In this document: piece after piece, positions 54,278-61,966 of the stretch
Position numbering within the stretch: the first letter of the stretch is position 1
Layout of the letters: every line of letters begins with the position of its first letter
Assembly: GCA_927797885.1 (NCBI GenBank)
Contig: OV696605.1
Coordinates: forward strand, 124,001 to 188,000
Direction: 5' to 3'
Length of the DNA: 64,000 nt
Source: Gloeomargaritales cyanobacterium VI4D9
GTDB lineage: Bacteria > Cyanobacteriota > Cyanobacteriia > Gloeomargaritales > Gloeomargaritaceae
Notes under the pieces: model-generated
Told to the model about the DNA's origin: nothing
Seen by the model: only the letters and a program-made list of their open reading frames with translations
Databases searched by the model: none
Position numbers and translations under genes: made by a program

Positions 54278-54535
54278 AGCGCCGCAGTTTAAGCTCAGTA
54301 AGCCTCTGGACTGCGAAAAGTATGGGGTAGTTTGACCGTCGGTAAACGGTTGTGCTTTCTGCCCCTGGCGACTGTCCACCCCGATAGCGTAGCGTGGCGT
54401 TAGCCATTGCTGTCGATTTCTTAACTGGGAATCGAGATGAGGTGCGCCCCCAGCAAAAGGGAACGGGTTTACTGGAGTGGTGGTCGCCAAATCACCCCCG
54501 AGCAAGGGGGACTCGTCCTTTGCAGTTTGGCAAAC
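54276..54535 (+). ncRNA. tracrRNA of the V-K CAST
   Basis: The order of conserved blocks matches V-K tracrRNA: ATAGCGCCGCAGTT, GCCTCTGGACTG, TTTGACCGTCGGTAAACGGTTGTGCTTTCTG, GAGATGAGGTGCGCCCCCAGCAA, GGAGTGGTGGTCGCC, AATCACCCCCGAGCAAGGGGGA and CTCGTCCTTTGC. It lies 87 bp after cas12k and 180 bp before the array, transcribed the same way. A copy of the short palindromic repeat (about 54380-54406) sits where the reference RNA has a small stem-loop, making this RNA longer there. Confidence 0.85.
54380..54406. repeat. Short palindromic repeat inside tracrRNA gene
   Basis: CCGATAGCGTAGCGTGGCGTTAGCCATT is the same unit as at 31080-31108. It replaces a variable hairpin of the tracrRNA between CTGTCCACCC and GATGAGGTGCGC. 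Confidence 0.65.
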
Positions 54536-54716
54536 CTCTAGTGTGGTTCTATCGCCTGGGGGTTTGCCAAATCCTGCAAACTGAATAGGGGCGGTACTTT
54601 TGAGCCGGAGGTCTTTTGACCAAAGGGCTAAAACCGTCCCTCACAGGGGAAGGCTACATGACCTTTGCCAAAACTGGAACTGGAGCAACGTGATGACCAG
54701 AGTTTTAGGGGGTAGA

Positions 54717-55709
54717 GTTGCATCCGCCTTCCAGCAACTAGGGCGGGTGAAAGGGCGAACCTGACCTTTGCAAACTTGAACGGGGCAGGTTGCATCCGCC
54801 TTCCAGCAACTAGGGCGGGTGAAAGATTAAGTCGGGATCGGGGGTTGCCTTAGCGAGCATGGTTGCATCCGCCTTCCAGCAACTAGGGCGGGTGAAAGAT
54901 TAAGTCGGGATCGGGGGTTGCCTTAGCGAGCATGGTTGCATCCGCCTTCCAGCAACTAGGGCGGGTGAAAGACCTCACACAAACCTTGAAAGTCACGATT
55001 CCAAAGGGTTGCATCCGCCTTCCAGCAACTAGGGCGGGTGAAAGCCTCTGGCATCACCGTAGCCGCCAACCCCTACGTCTAGGAGTTGCATCCGCCTTCC
55101 AGCAACTAGGGCGGGTGAAAGGGAAACCAAGGTGCTAAGGCATTGTTTAACATTGTGTTGCATCCGCCTTCCAGCAACTAGGGCGGGTGAAAGTCCACGA
55201 CGCCATGTGCCAGCACGACCGATCACAGTTGCATCCGCCTTCCAGCAACTAGGGCGGGTGAAAGCCTCTGGCATCACCGTAGCCGCCAACCCCTACGTCT
55301 AGGAGTTGCATCCGCCTTCCAGCAACTAGGGCGGGTGAAAGGGGGATTTTCCCTTCATCTCCCGGCTGGGTCTCAAACGTTGCATCCGCCTTCCAGCAAC
55401 TAGGGCGGGTGAAAGCCTAATGTCATTCTTTGATCCCATTTTGCGATTACGTTGCATCCGCCTTCCAGCAACTAGGGCGGGTGAAAGATATGCTTCCCAT
55501 CTCTCTGACCTACTCGGTGCCTGTTGGTTGCATCCGCCTTCCAGCAACTAGGGCGGGTGAAAGTTTACAACTGGAGTCGGAACATCTGGGAACCCCAGGA
55601 GTTGCATCCGCCTTCCAGTAACTAGGGCGGGTGAAAGTTTCTATTATGAATCTGTTATGAATCGAATATGAAGTTGCATCCGCTTTTCAGCAACTAGAGC
55701 AGGAGAGGC
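54717..55709 (+). CRISPR. Type V-K CRISPR array, 13 spacers
   Basis: Thirteen 37-nt repeats start GTTGCATCCGCCTTCCAGCA and end CTAGGGCGGGTGAAAG. They are at 54717, 54789, 54862, 54935, 55008, 55085, 55157, 55228, 55305, 55379, 55451, 55527 and 55601. A fourteenth degenerate repeat lies at 55673-55709. Spacers are 34-40 nt. Repeats 1-12 are identical; repeat 13 has one C to T change at 55619. Spacers 2 and 3 are identical, as are 5 and 8. The GAAAG end points the crRNA to the plus strand, as for the tracrRNA. No acquisition genes are present, which is normal for V-K. Confidence 0.97.
55638..55672 (+). other. Homing spacer (spacer 13)
   Basis: The first 17 nt, TTTCTATTATGAATCTG, match the minus strand at 55936-55920 exactly, next to GGTA. 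The next bases (TTATG) differ from the target, after which AATCG matches again if a 5-nt gap is allowed. It is preceded by repeat 13 (one substitution) and followed by the decayed repeat 14. This is the guide that most likely directed the present insertion. Confidence 0.88.
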
Positions 55710-55761
55710 AACATGCTATCTTTTAGGATTGCGTGGCGTAGTAATGCCATGACCAATTCCG

Positions 55762-55794
55762 GTATGTCTGCCTTCCCACAACTAAGTCAGGAAT
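55762..55794 (+). repeat. Delocalised, decayed CRISPR repeat
   Basis: GTATGTCTGCCTTCCCACAA then CTAAGTCAGGAATG follows the CRISPR repeat order (CTGCCTTCC, CAACTA, GGGCGGG-like) with about a third of bases changed. It lies about 50 bp beyond the array. The following TTTCTTGTTGATGAGGACA could be the guide of an older delocalised crRNA. Confidence 0.5.
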
Positions 55795-55824
55795 GTTTCT
55801 TGTTGATGAGGACAAAGGGGGTGT

Positions 55825-55872
55825 ATGACGACATTAATTTGGCACTGGCGACAAATAATTTGGCACTGTACA
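55825..55872. promoter_or_regulatory. CAST end, array-proximal, with TnsB-site-like repeats
   Basis: Read on the minus strand from 55872: TGTACAGTGCCAAATTATTTGTCG, then CCAGTGCCAAATTAATGTCG. These two repeats match the motif of the other end base for base in most positions, and the terminal TGTACA is perfect. Confidence 0.88.
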
Positions 55873-55882
55873 ATTTCAGTTA
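55873..55882. repeat. CAST flanking direct repeat, right copy
   Basis: ATTTCAGTTA, identical to 31978-31987 and touching the TGTACA end. See the left copy for comment on its length. Confidence 0.75.
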
Positions 55883-55919
55883 CCTTCATTAAAGTGCGTG
55901 GGCAAAGGGTCTGCCGATT

Positions 55920-55940
55920 CAGATTCATAATAGAAATACC
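55920..55940 (-). other. CAST target: protospacer with GGTA PAM
   Basis: On the minus strand GGTA (PAM, 55940-55937) is followed by TTTCTATTATGAATCTG (55936-55920), identical to the first 17 nt of spacer 13. There are 64 bp (55873-55936) between the transposon end and the PAM, within the 60-66 bp known for V-K insertions. It lies 23-43 bp upstream of the CheW-like start and remains intact next to the inserted element. Confidence 0.9.
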
Positions 55941-55962
55941 CGTTACAATTTCGCACCGCACG

Positions 55963-56394
55963 ATGAAAGTTCTCCATTTTCCGTTGGGGTCACTCCAGGT
56001 GGGACTGCCCTTGACCCAGGTGCAAAAGGTGATGCCGTATCCCACCGTGTTCAGCAGTGGGCAGAAACCGGTTGGTTTGGCGCATTTTGAAGAACAGGAA
56101 GTGGTGGTGATCGACCTTCACCACTATTTATTTGGTCAAGTAAACCCGATTCCAGCTACTCATTTGATTGTGGTCAAAGGCAACACTGAATTTTACGGTG
56201 TCCCCTGCACGGGTATGCCCGCACTGGTCGATATTCTCCCGGAGCAGATACGCCAAATTCCTACCACCTATCGCCAGGGGGATACCCTCGGACTCGCCAG
56301 CCATGTCGCCCGGTTAAACAATGATACAATGACCTTATTTTTGCTGGACAGTCAACGGTTTGGTGGCATCATTGCCCCATCCTCTGGGTTATGA
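55963..56394 (+). CDS. CheW-like protein
   Basis: The ATG at 55963 gives 143 residues of a single CheW domain (LHFPLGSLQVGLPLTQVQKVMPYPTVF, GLAHFEEQEVVVIDLHHYLFGQ, THLIVVKGNTEFYGVPCTGMPALVDI). CheW domains couple receptors to CheA-type kinases in phototaxis or pilus motility; no che partner is nearby. The ORF extends upstream to 55825 only through CAST-end sequence. The CAST insertion cut its leader 90 bp upstream, so its native promoter was probably displaced. thrS follows 8 bp downstream. Confidence 0.85.
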   Translation: MKVLHFPLGSLQVGLPLTQVQKVMPYPTVFSSGQKPVGLAHFEEQEVVVIDLHHYLFGQVNPIPATHLIVVKGNTEFYGVPCTGMPALVDILPEQIRQIPTTYRQGDTLGLASHVARLNNDTMTLFLLDSQRFGGIIAPSSGL

Positions 56395-56401
56395 TTGATC
56401 T

Positions 56402-58180
56402 ATGATGTCTATCACGCCCCCCCCGGTGCATTTACCCCGCACCAGTGAATCCGAAAAGCTAAAGCGCATCCGGCACACCGCTTCCCATGTGATGGCGATG
56501 GCGGTACAAAAACTATTTCCCCGGGCGAAAGTCACCTTGGGTCCGTGGATAGAAGACGGGTTTTACTATGACTTTGACCACCCGGAACCCTTTACGGAAG
56601 CGGATTTGAAAGCCATCAAAAAAGAGATGGTAAAAATTATCAAGAAAAAACTGCCGGTCATTCGGGAAGAGGTGACGAGAGAGGAAGCGTTGCGGCGGAT
56701 TCAAGCCCTGAATGAACCCTACAAATTAGAAATTCTAGCGGGGATTCAAGAGCCAATTACCCTCTATCATTTGGGGGATCAGTGGTGGGATTTGTGTGCA
56801 GGTCCCCATCTGGACAATGTGGGGGAACTCAACCCCGATGCCATTGAATTGGAAAGTGTGGCGGGAGCGTACTGGCGGGGGGATGAACGCAATCCCATGT
56901 TACAGCGGATTTATGGTACCGCCTGGGAAACCCCGGAGCAGCTGCAAGCCTATCTGCACCAAAAACGGGAAGCCCTGCGGCGGGATCATCGGCGGTTGGG
57001 GCAGGAATTGGATTTATTTAGCATCCAAGAGCAAGCCGGAGGCGGGCTGGTGTTTTGGCATCCCAAGGGTGCCCGGATGCGTTTGTTAATTGAAAACTAT
57101 TGGCGGGAAGCCCATTTACGCTCTGGTTATGAACTTTTGTACACCCCTCATTTAGCCCATTTAGACCTGTGGAAAACTTCGGGGCATTTTGATTTTTACC
57201 GGGAGAGTATGTTTGAGGCGATTGCGGTGGAATCCCAGGAATATCAACTCAAACCGATGAATTGTCCGTTCCATGTTTTGACCTATCAAAATCACCTGCA
57301 TTCCTATCGGGAATTACCGATTCGTTATGCGGAATTGGGCACGGTTTATCGTTACGAACGCTCCGGGACTTTGCACGGTTTGATGCGGGTGCGGGGGTTT
57401 ACCCAGGATGATGCACATATTTTTTGTCTGCCGGAACAGGTGGCAGAGGAAATTTTGGGTGTCTTGAATCTCACGGAACAAATTCTGTCGGATTTTGGGT
57501 TTCGAGATTATGAAGTGAATCTATCCACCCGTCCTGATAAATACGTGGGGGATGACCAGGTGTGGGAATTGGCAACCCATGCGTTGAAAGATGCCCTCCA
57601 AACCAAGGATTGGGCATACAAGGAAGATATAGGCGGTGGGGCATTTTATGGTCCCAAAATTGATATAAAAATTCGGGATGCGATTGGACGTCTATGGCAA
57701 TGTTCGACGATTCAGGTGGATTTTAACTTACCCCATCGGTTCGGTTTGGAATATGTAGCCGCCGATGGTTCTCGTCAGGTACCGATTATGATTCACCGGG
57801 CGGTCTTTGGCTCCCTAGAGCGGTTTTTTGGGATTTTAATTGAGAACTATGCGGGGGATTTTCCTCTGTGGTTGGCACCCGTGCAACTGCGCTTTTTACC
57901 CGTCGGGGAACAGTATGTTAATTATGCCCAGGAAATTGCTCAAAATTGGCAGAAAATGGGTCTGCGGGTAGAGGTGGATACTTCCGGGGAACGCTTGGGT
58001 AGGCTGATCCGCAATGGGGAGACGGCGAAAATTCCGGTGATGGCGATTGTGGGTGCTAAAGAAACGGAAACTCAAACCCTCAGTGTACGGACTCGGCAGA
58101 AGGGGGATTTGGGGGCATTATCTGTGCGAGAAGTTCAAGAACGGTTACAGCAAGCGGTGAACCAGCGGCAGGATTTTTAG
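56402..58180 (+). CDS. thrS: Threonine-tRNA ligase
   Basis: 592 residues, lacking the N-terminal TGS domain, as in several cyanobacteria. The editing domain has RHTASHVMAMAVQKLFP and DLCAGPHLDNVGEL, with metal or catalytic His/Cys in HxxxH and CxxxH. The class II core has MNCPFHVLTYQNH, YRYERSGTLHGLMRVRGFTQDDAHIFC, and IQVDFNLPHRFGLEYVAADG, PIMIHRAVFGSLERFFGILIE. The C-terminal anticodon-binding domain ends EVQERLQQAVNQR. It follows the CheW-like gene by 8 bp and may share its promoter, so the CAST insertion could affect an essential gene. Confidence 0.95.
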   Translation: MMSITPPPVHLPRTSESEKLKRIRHTASHVMAMAVQKLFPRAKVTLGPWIEDGFYYDFDHPEPFTEADLKAIKKEMVKIIKKKLPVIREEVTREEALRRIQALNEPYKLEILAGIQEPITLYHLGDQWWDLCAGPHLDNVGELNPDAIELESVAGAYWRGDERNPMLQRIYGTAWETPEQLQAYLHQKREALRRDHRRLGQELDLFSIQEQAGGGLVFWHPKGARMRLLIENYWREAHLRSGYELLYTPHLAHLDLWKTSGHFDFYRESMFEAIAVESQEYQLKPMNCPFHVLTYQNHLHSYRELPIRYAELGTVYRYERSGTLHGLMRVRGFTQDDAHIFCLPEQVAEEILGVLNLTEQILSDFGFRDYEVNLSTRPDKYVGDDQVWELATHALKDALQTKDWAYKEDIGGGAFYGPKIDIKIRDAIGRLWQCSTIQVDFNLPHRFGLEYVAADGSRQVPIMIHRAVFGSLERFFGILIENYAGDFPLWLAPVQLRFLPVGEQYVNYAQEIAQNWQKMGLRVEVDTSGERLGRLIRNGETAKIPVMAIVGAKETETQTLSVRTRQKGDLGALSVREVQERLQQAVNQRQDF

Positions 58181-58212
58181 GGTGATTAACTAAAGGGCAC
58201 TCCTAAAAAGTA

Positions 58213-58331
58213 GGGGCGTTGCTGAATCTGTGTATGATTCCTGAAAATCTTAGTTCGGAAAAGCCCATGGACATAAGAGGTTGCGGTTGCCCGCAAGGTG
58301 AATTTCATCCCATTAATCAGCAATGCCCCTA
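58213..58331. repeat. MITE-E element
   Basis: The inverted ends GGGGCGTTGCTGAATCTG (58213) and TTAATCAGCAATGCCCC (58315-58331) enclose about 85 bp without a gene. This is the only copy I saw in the window. A MITE-B right end follows at 58401-58418. The rest of the 58181-58465 gap has no gene. Confidence 0.55.
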
Positions 58332-58465
58332 AAAAGTATAGCCCCCGTCTTGGTTCTGGATGATATGGGCATTTTAGCGAAATAATCTTCCAGTGGTGGC
58401 AATAAATAGAGGTGCCCTAAAAAGATTTGGGATTTAAACTTCCGGCATTCTAAAATCAACCACCC

Positions 58466-59125
58466 CTAATCCCCTAACCGAGACAGGCTGTAATTCGCCG
58501 CTGTCCGCACCTGGGGATGGTTATCCTTGGCGAGATATTGCAAAGCCGCCCGGGTTTTGGGGCTGGGTAAGTTTCCCAGAGCTTCCGCCAATCGCTGGCG
58601 CACCAGCCAGTCCTCCGACTGCACAAAAGTTAACAATCGCTCCACCGCCGCCACCGCCCCAATTTCCCCCAAAGCGGCAATCACCGCCTGCTGAATCACC
58701 GGCTCCGGGGCATCCAAGGCTTGCATTAGCACATCGTAAGCACGGACATCCCCCAAATTCCCCAGGGAAACGGCGGCACTAAACCGCACTAGCCATTCCG
58801 TATCCTCGTACAGAGCATGGATCAACGGTTCCACCGCCCGCTCATCCTGTAAATAGCCCAATGCCCCCGCCGCATCCGCCCGAATCCCATAATCCGGGTC
58901 GCTCTCCAACAAATTCACCAACAACGGGAAACACTCCGGCGTAGGTTTCACCCCCAGCCCGAAGACCGCCATCGAACGGATTTGCAGACTCTCATCCCCC
59001 AGGGCTTTTTTCAACAGGGGAAACGCCTCCGCTGGAGCCACCTCCCGCAACGCCACCAACGCCAACAACCGATCCTTCAGTTGCGGACTCTCCAACTGCT
59101 CGGACAACTGCGCTAGGTTCACCAT
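58466..59125 (-). CDS. HEAT-repeat protein
   Basis: 219 residues made of six PBS-lyase/HEAT-like repeats, each a helix pair with the pattern LKDRLLALVALREV, FPLLKKALGDESLQIRSMAVFGLG, ADAAGALGYLQDERAVEPLIHALYED, RFSAAVSLGNLGD, IQQAVIAALGEIGAV and RQRLAEALGNL. It is like phycobilisome-associated HEAT proteins (NblB/CpcE-like), but it lacks features that would name it. It is divergent from ndhI. Confidence 0.8.
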   Translation of the reverse strand: MVNLAQLSEQLESPQLKDRLLALVALREVAPAEAFPLLKKALGDESLQIRSMAVFGLGVKPTPECFPLLVNLLESDPDYGIRADAAGALGYLQDERAVEPLIHALYEDTEWLVRFSAAVSLGNLGDVRAYDVLMQALDAPEPVIQQAVIAALGEIGAVAAVERLLTFVQSEDWLVRQRLAEALGNLPSPKTRAALQYLAKDNHPQVRTAANYSLSRLGD

Positions 59126-59274
59126 GAGGGGTATGACTCCAAGAATGTAACATTTCTTAATATAAGTATATCATAACCCAAGTCAAAAAAAATTTGCTAG
59201 GGGGCATCCCTTGCGGAAACGGGCGGGGGCATTCATCATAGGGATTAGTAATACCCCATCGAGAGAGAGCCATC

Positions 59275-59859
59275 ATGTTCAAATTTCTCACCAAAGTGGC
59301 GGAATACGGACGGGATGCGGTACAGGCGGCGCGTTATATCGGTCAGGGTTTATCGGTTACCTTTGACCACATGCACCGGCGACCGGTGACCGTGCAATAT
59401 CCCTACGAGAAGTTAATCCCCTCGGAGCGGTTTCGGGGGCGGATTCACTTTGAATTTGACAAATGTATTTCCTGTGAAGTGTGTGTGCGGGTTTGCCCCA
59501 TCAACCTGCCGGTGGTGGATTGGGAATACAACAAAGAAATGAAGAAAAAAGAACTCAAACACTACAGCATTGATTTTGGGGTCTGTATCTTCTGTGGGAA
59601 TTGTGTGGAATATTGCCCCACCAATTGCCTTTCCATGACCGAGGAGTATGAATTGTCCACCTACGACCGGCACGAACTCAACTACGACAGCCAAGCCCTG
59701 GGTCGTTTGCCGGTGAATGTGACTCAAGACCCGATGGTGCAACCGATCCGGGGTTTAGCCTACCTGCCCAAGGGGGTGATGGAAGGGCATGAGGTGCCCC
59801 CCACCGAGCGCCGGGCGGGTCTGCGTCCTGAGGAAATCCTCGAACAGATGGAAAAATAG
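59275..59859 (+). CDS. ndhI: NAD(P)H-quinone oxidoreductase subunit I
   Basis: 194 residues with the two 4Fe-4S motifs C-x2-C-x2-C-x3-[16 protein letters not shown] and [14 protein letters not shown]. NdhI is a peripheral-arm subunit of cyanobacterial NDH-1 in the thylakoid, carrying electrons in cyclic flow and respiration. The usual neighbours are ndhA before and ndhG, ndhE after. Here ndhA is absent and a HEAT gene lies upstream on the other strand. ndhG follows after 38 bp. Confidence 0.95.
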   Translation: MFKFLTKVAEYGRDAVQAARYIGQGLSVTFDHMHRRPVTVQYPYEKLIPSERFRGRIHFEFDKCISCEVCVRVCPINLPVVDWEYNKEMKKKELKHYSIDFGVCIFCGNCVEYCPTNCLSMTEEYELSTYDRHELNYDSQALGRLPVNVTQDPMVQPIRGLAYLPKGVMEGHEVPPTERRAGLRPEEILEQMEK

Positions 59860-59897
59860 GGCGTACAATACGGACAGGTAATTTGGGAGGGAAAGAC

Positions 59898-60500
59898 GTG
59901 ACCTTGGCAGATGGGGTACAGATTGTCAGTTTTGCTATTTTGGGCGTAATGATGGTGTCGGCGGCGCTAGGGGTGGTTCTGCTGAACAACATCGTCTATT
60001 CAGCCTTCCTGTTGGGTGGGGTATTTATCAGCCTATCCGGGTTGTATGTTTTGCTGAATGCGGATTTTGTGGCCGCCGCTCAGATTTTGATCTATGTGGG
60101 GGCGGTGAATGTATTGATTTTATTTGCCATCATGCTGGTCAATAAGCGGGAGGTGTTTGTCCCCTTGCCCCGCACCGGCTTGCGGAATTTGTTGACCACT
60201 TTTGTTTGTTTTGGCCTGCTAGGACTCCTGGGAACCATGATCCTGACCACCCCCTGGGCGGTGAACCTGGGTGCTCACCCGGATAGTTCCATCGTCCGGA
60301 TCGGTCAGCATTTCTTCAACGGTTTCCTGTTGCCCTTTGAATTAGCCTCGGTGTTGCTGCTGATGGCGTTGATTGGGGCGGTGGTGATTGCCCGCCGGGA
60401 GTTGGTGCCCGAACCGGAATTTCCTCAGGGGCCGTCCTTGAGCTTGCCCGAACGCCCCCGCACAGAGGTGCCTACCCTGGCCGGTCGCAACGAGCAGTAG
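59898..60500 (+). CDS. ndhG: NAD(P)H-quinone oxidoreductase subunit 6 (NdhG)
   Basis: GTG 59898 after GGGAGGGAAAGAC gives 200 residues with five membrane helices, e.g. VQIVSFAILGVMMVSAALGVVLLNNIVYSAFLLGGVFI, GLYVLLNADFVAAAQILIYVGAVNVLILFAIMLVN and LLPFELASVLLLMALIGAVVIARRE. It is a proton-module subunit of NDH-1. An ndhE gene is expected next but a convergent hypothetical gene follows instead. Confidence 0.92.
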   Translation: MTLADGVQIVSFAILGVMMVSAALGVVLLNNIVYSAFLLGGVFISLSGLYVLLNADFVAAAQILIYVGAVNVLILFAIMLVNKREVFVPLPRTGLRNLLTTFVCFGLLGLLGTMILTTPWAVNLGAHPDSSIVRIGQHFFNGFLLPFELASVLLLMALIGAVVIARRELVPEPEFPQGPSLSLPERPRTEVPTLAGRNEQ

Positions 60501-60503
60501 CGC

Positions 60504-61307
60504 TTAACGCCGTAGAAGCCGATACTCCACCATTGTCCAGGTTTCCCCCTGGGGTTCCCCATAGGTCACGGGTTGATCCTCCCCCGGTACCGCCAGGGTT
60601 AAGCCGTCCAAATTCACCTGCCAAAGCGAAGGTCGCTCCAGACCGAGGATGCGGGTTTCAAACAAAATGCTGGTTGGCGTTTCCCGGCTCCAGCCTAACA
60701 GCAGGGAATGGGTATGAGCCACTGCCTGGGGGGTCACCGCCCGCACCCCTGTGCCATCCCTCTGCCAGACTAGGGCACTGTCGGAAATTTCCGAAGACCC
60801 AAACCAGCCCGCCACCTGCCGCACCAGTAACTGACTGCTATCCGCCGACCAAGACACAGGCACCAGCACCCAGATTTGTCCCGGTTGGATGACCCGGGGT
60901 TGTCCCGAGGGGCGTAGGACAATGGGTAAGGCTCCCCCGGGGCGGCGAATGTGCAACGTACTGCTCACCTGGGTGCGGGTATAATCCCGATGCGCCAAAA
61001 TCTGCACCCGGCTGAAGACGCTGTACCGTCCATCGGGGGAAACTAGGGTAGGACTCTGAGTGGTGCCCCGAACCGTCCGCCGGGTACGTTGCGCCTGGGT
61101 TTGCAGACCCCATACCCACCGCCAAGGCATGGGATAAGCACTGGCTAACGGGTCTTCCGGCACCCAAGCTGGGACTGGCAAAACGGGCTGACGGGGCACC
61201 GCCACCGCAGGTAAAATCAGATTTGTCAAAGCTGTTACCGCCAGGGCAGTAGAAACGAACCCACCGATGTACGCCAACCGGACTCGGTTAGCACCTGCAC
61301 CCTTCAT
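60504..61307 (-). CDS. Membrane-anchored hypothetical protein
   Basis: 267 residues. One N-terminal helix (LAYIGGFVSTALAVTALTNLILPAVAV) is followed by a beta-rich domain (SPTLVSPDGRYSVFSRVQILAHRDYTRT, VLVPVSWSADSSQLLVRQVAGW, LWQVNLDGLTLAVPGED). The SPDG/W-SADS motifs resemble TolB-like beta-propeller blades, but too few are present for a whole propeller. It is convergent with ndhG (gap 3 bp). Unnamed. Confidence 0.65.
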   Translation of the reverse strand: MKGAGANRVRLAYIGGFVSTALAVTALTNLILPAVAVPRQPVLPVPAWVPEDPLASAYPMPWRWVWGLQTQAQRTRRTVRGTTQSPTLVSPDGRYSVFSRVQILAHRDYTRTQVSSTLHIRRPGGALPIVLRPSGQPRVIQPGQIWVLVPVSWSADSSQLLVRQVAGWFGSSEISDSALVWQRDGTGVRAVTPQAVAHTHSLLLGWSRETPTSILFETRILGLERPSLWQVNLDGLTLAVPGEDQPVTYGEPQGETWTMVEYRLLRR

Positions 61308-61398
61308 GATGATGGCACAACTGATTATTTCTTAATGTAACAGATGCCCAGGGGGTAGCCATGCCAACTTAACATATGGCAATATTATTTGAATTGTG

Positions 61399-61617
61399 AG
61401 AAGAAAATTCATTTAAGTTTGCGACATTCGCCTGTAGCTGGAACCCCTTTCATATAAAGACATATAGCAATCCTAAATGAGAATGGAACAGGGGGTCGCA
61501 GGGGCACCGCCCCCGTCCTTGGTTCTGGGAAATTCTTGTTTGTAAATCAAGTAGGATTGCTATAGAGAGATTACAAATACCTAAAAATGTCGCATTCTAG
61601 ATCAAAACGACTATAAA
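61399..61617. repeat. MITE-D copy with MITE-A nested inside
   Basis: The outer element starts CATTTAAGTTTGCGACATTC and ends ATGTCGCATTCTAGATCAAA-ACGACTATA. The inner MITE-A (61464-61564) runs TATAGCAATCCTAAATGAGA to AAGTAGGATTGCTATA and is inserted at a TA of the MITE-D middle. The remaining gap 61618-61966 holds no gene I can support. Confidence 0.7.
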
Positions 61618-61966
61618 GAATTAAAGGTTTTAGGACATTCTCCCATTTTAGGGCTGATTCCCTCCGGTCACTGTGGTCATTGCCAATAAATCCTCTCCTG
61701 GGGGCAGGGTTTTCCAAAGACAGGCTGTCTCTCGCCAGTCATTTCCCCCTTGGACAGGATGACCTTATGCGCCTAGTGGTCAGGAACCTTGTTGCGTCAG
61801 CGGGCAAGTAAAAATACTTAACCATCACTTCAAGATGAGGATTCATCCCGGCAGAATGGGCATTAATCTTATGAGAAACATGGGAACTTCCGGGGCTGGG
61901 GGGTTTGCTTTCTAGGGGTTAATGCTATAGTAAAGATCAAAAATGGTGTGAGGTTGCAGAACTCCT

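Larger units (their letters stand above)
31988..55872 (+). mobile_element. Type V-K CRISPR-associated transposon (CAST), about 23.9 kb
   Basis: The terminal sequences are near-identical inverted repeats: TGTACAGTGCCAAATTATCTGTC at 31988, and on the other strand TGTACAGTGCCAAATTATTTGTCG ending at 55872. Between them are the three Tn7-like genes of V-K systems (tnsB, tnsC, tniQ, no tnsA), about 16 kb of cargo, a divergent MerR-type regulator, cas12k, the tracrRNA and a CRISPR array. Cas12k is nuclease-dead and guides TnsB/TnsC/TniQ to insert about 60-66 bp from the PAM. The last spacer matches the flank at exactly that spacing. tnsB is interrupted, so present mobility is doubtful. Confidence 0.95.

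Noticed and set aside
54932-55621. Open frames running through the CRISPR array on both strands
   Set aside because: They are translations of the repeat (for example VASAFQQLGRVK and LSPALVAGRRMQ) and not genes.
55795-55816. Pairing of the decayed delocalised guide with TTTGTCCT near 31929-31936
   Set aside because: Only about 8 bases match, on the wrong strand and without a fitting PAM distance.
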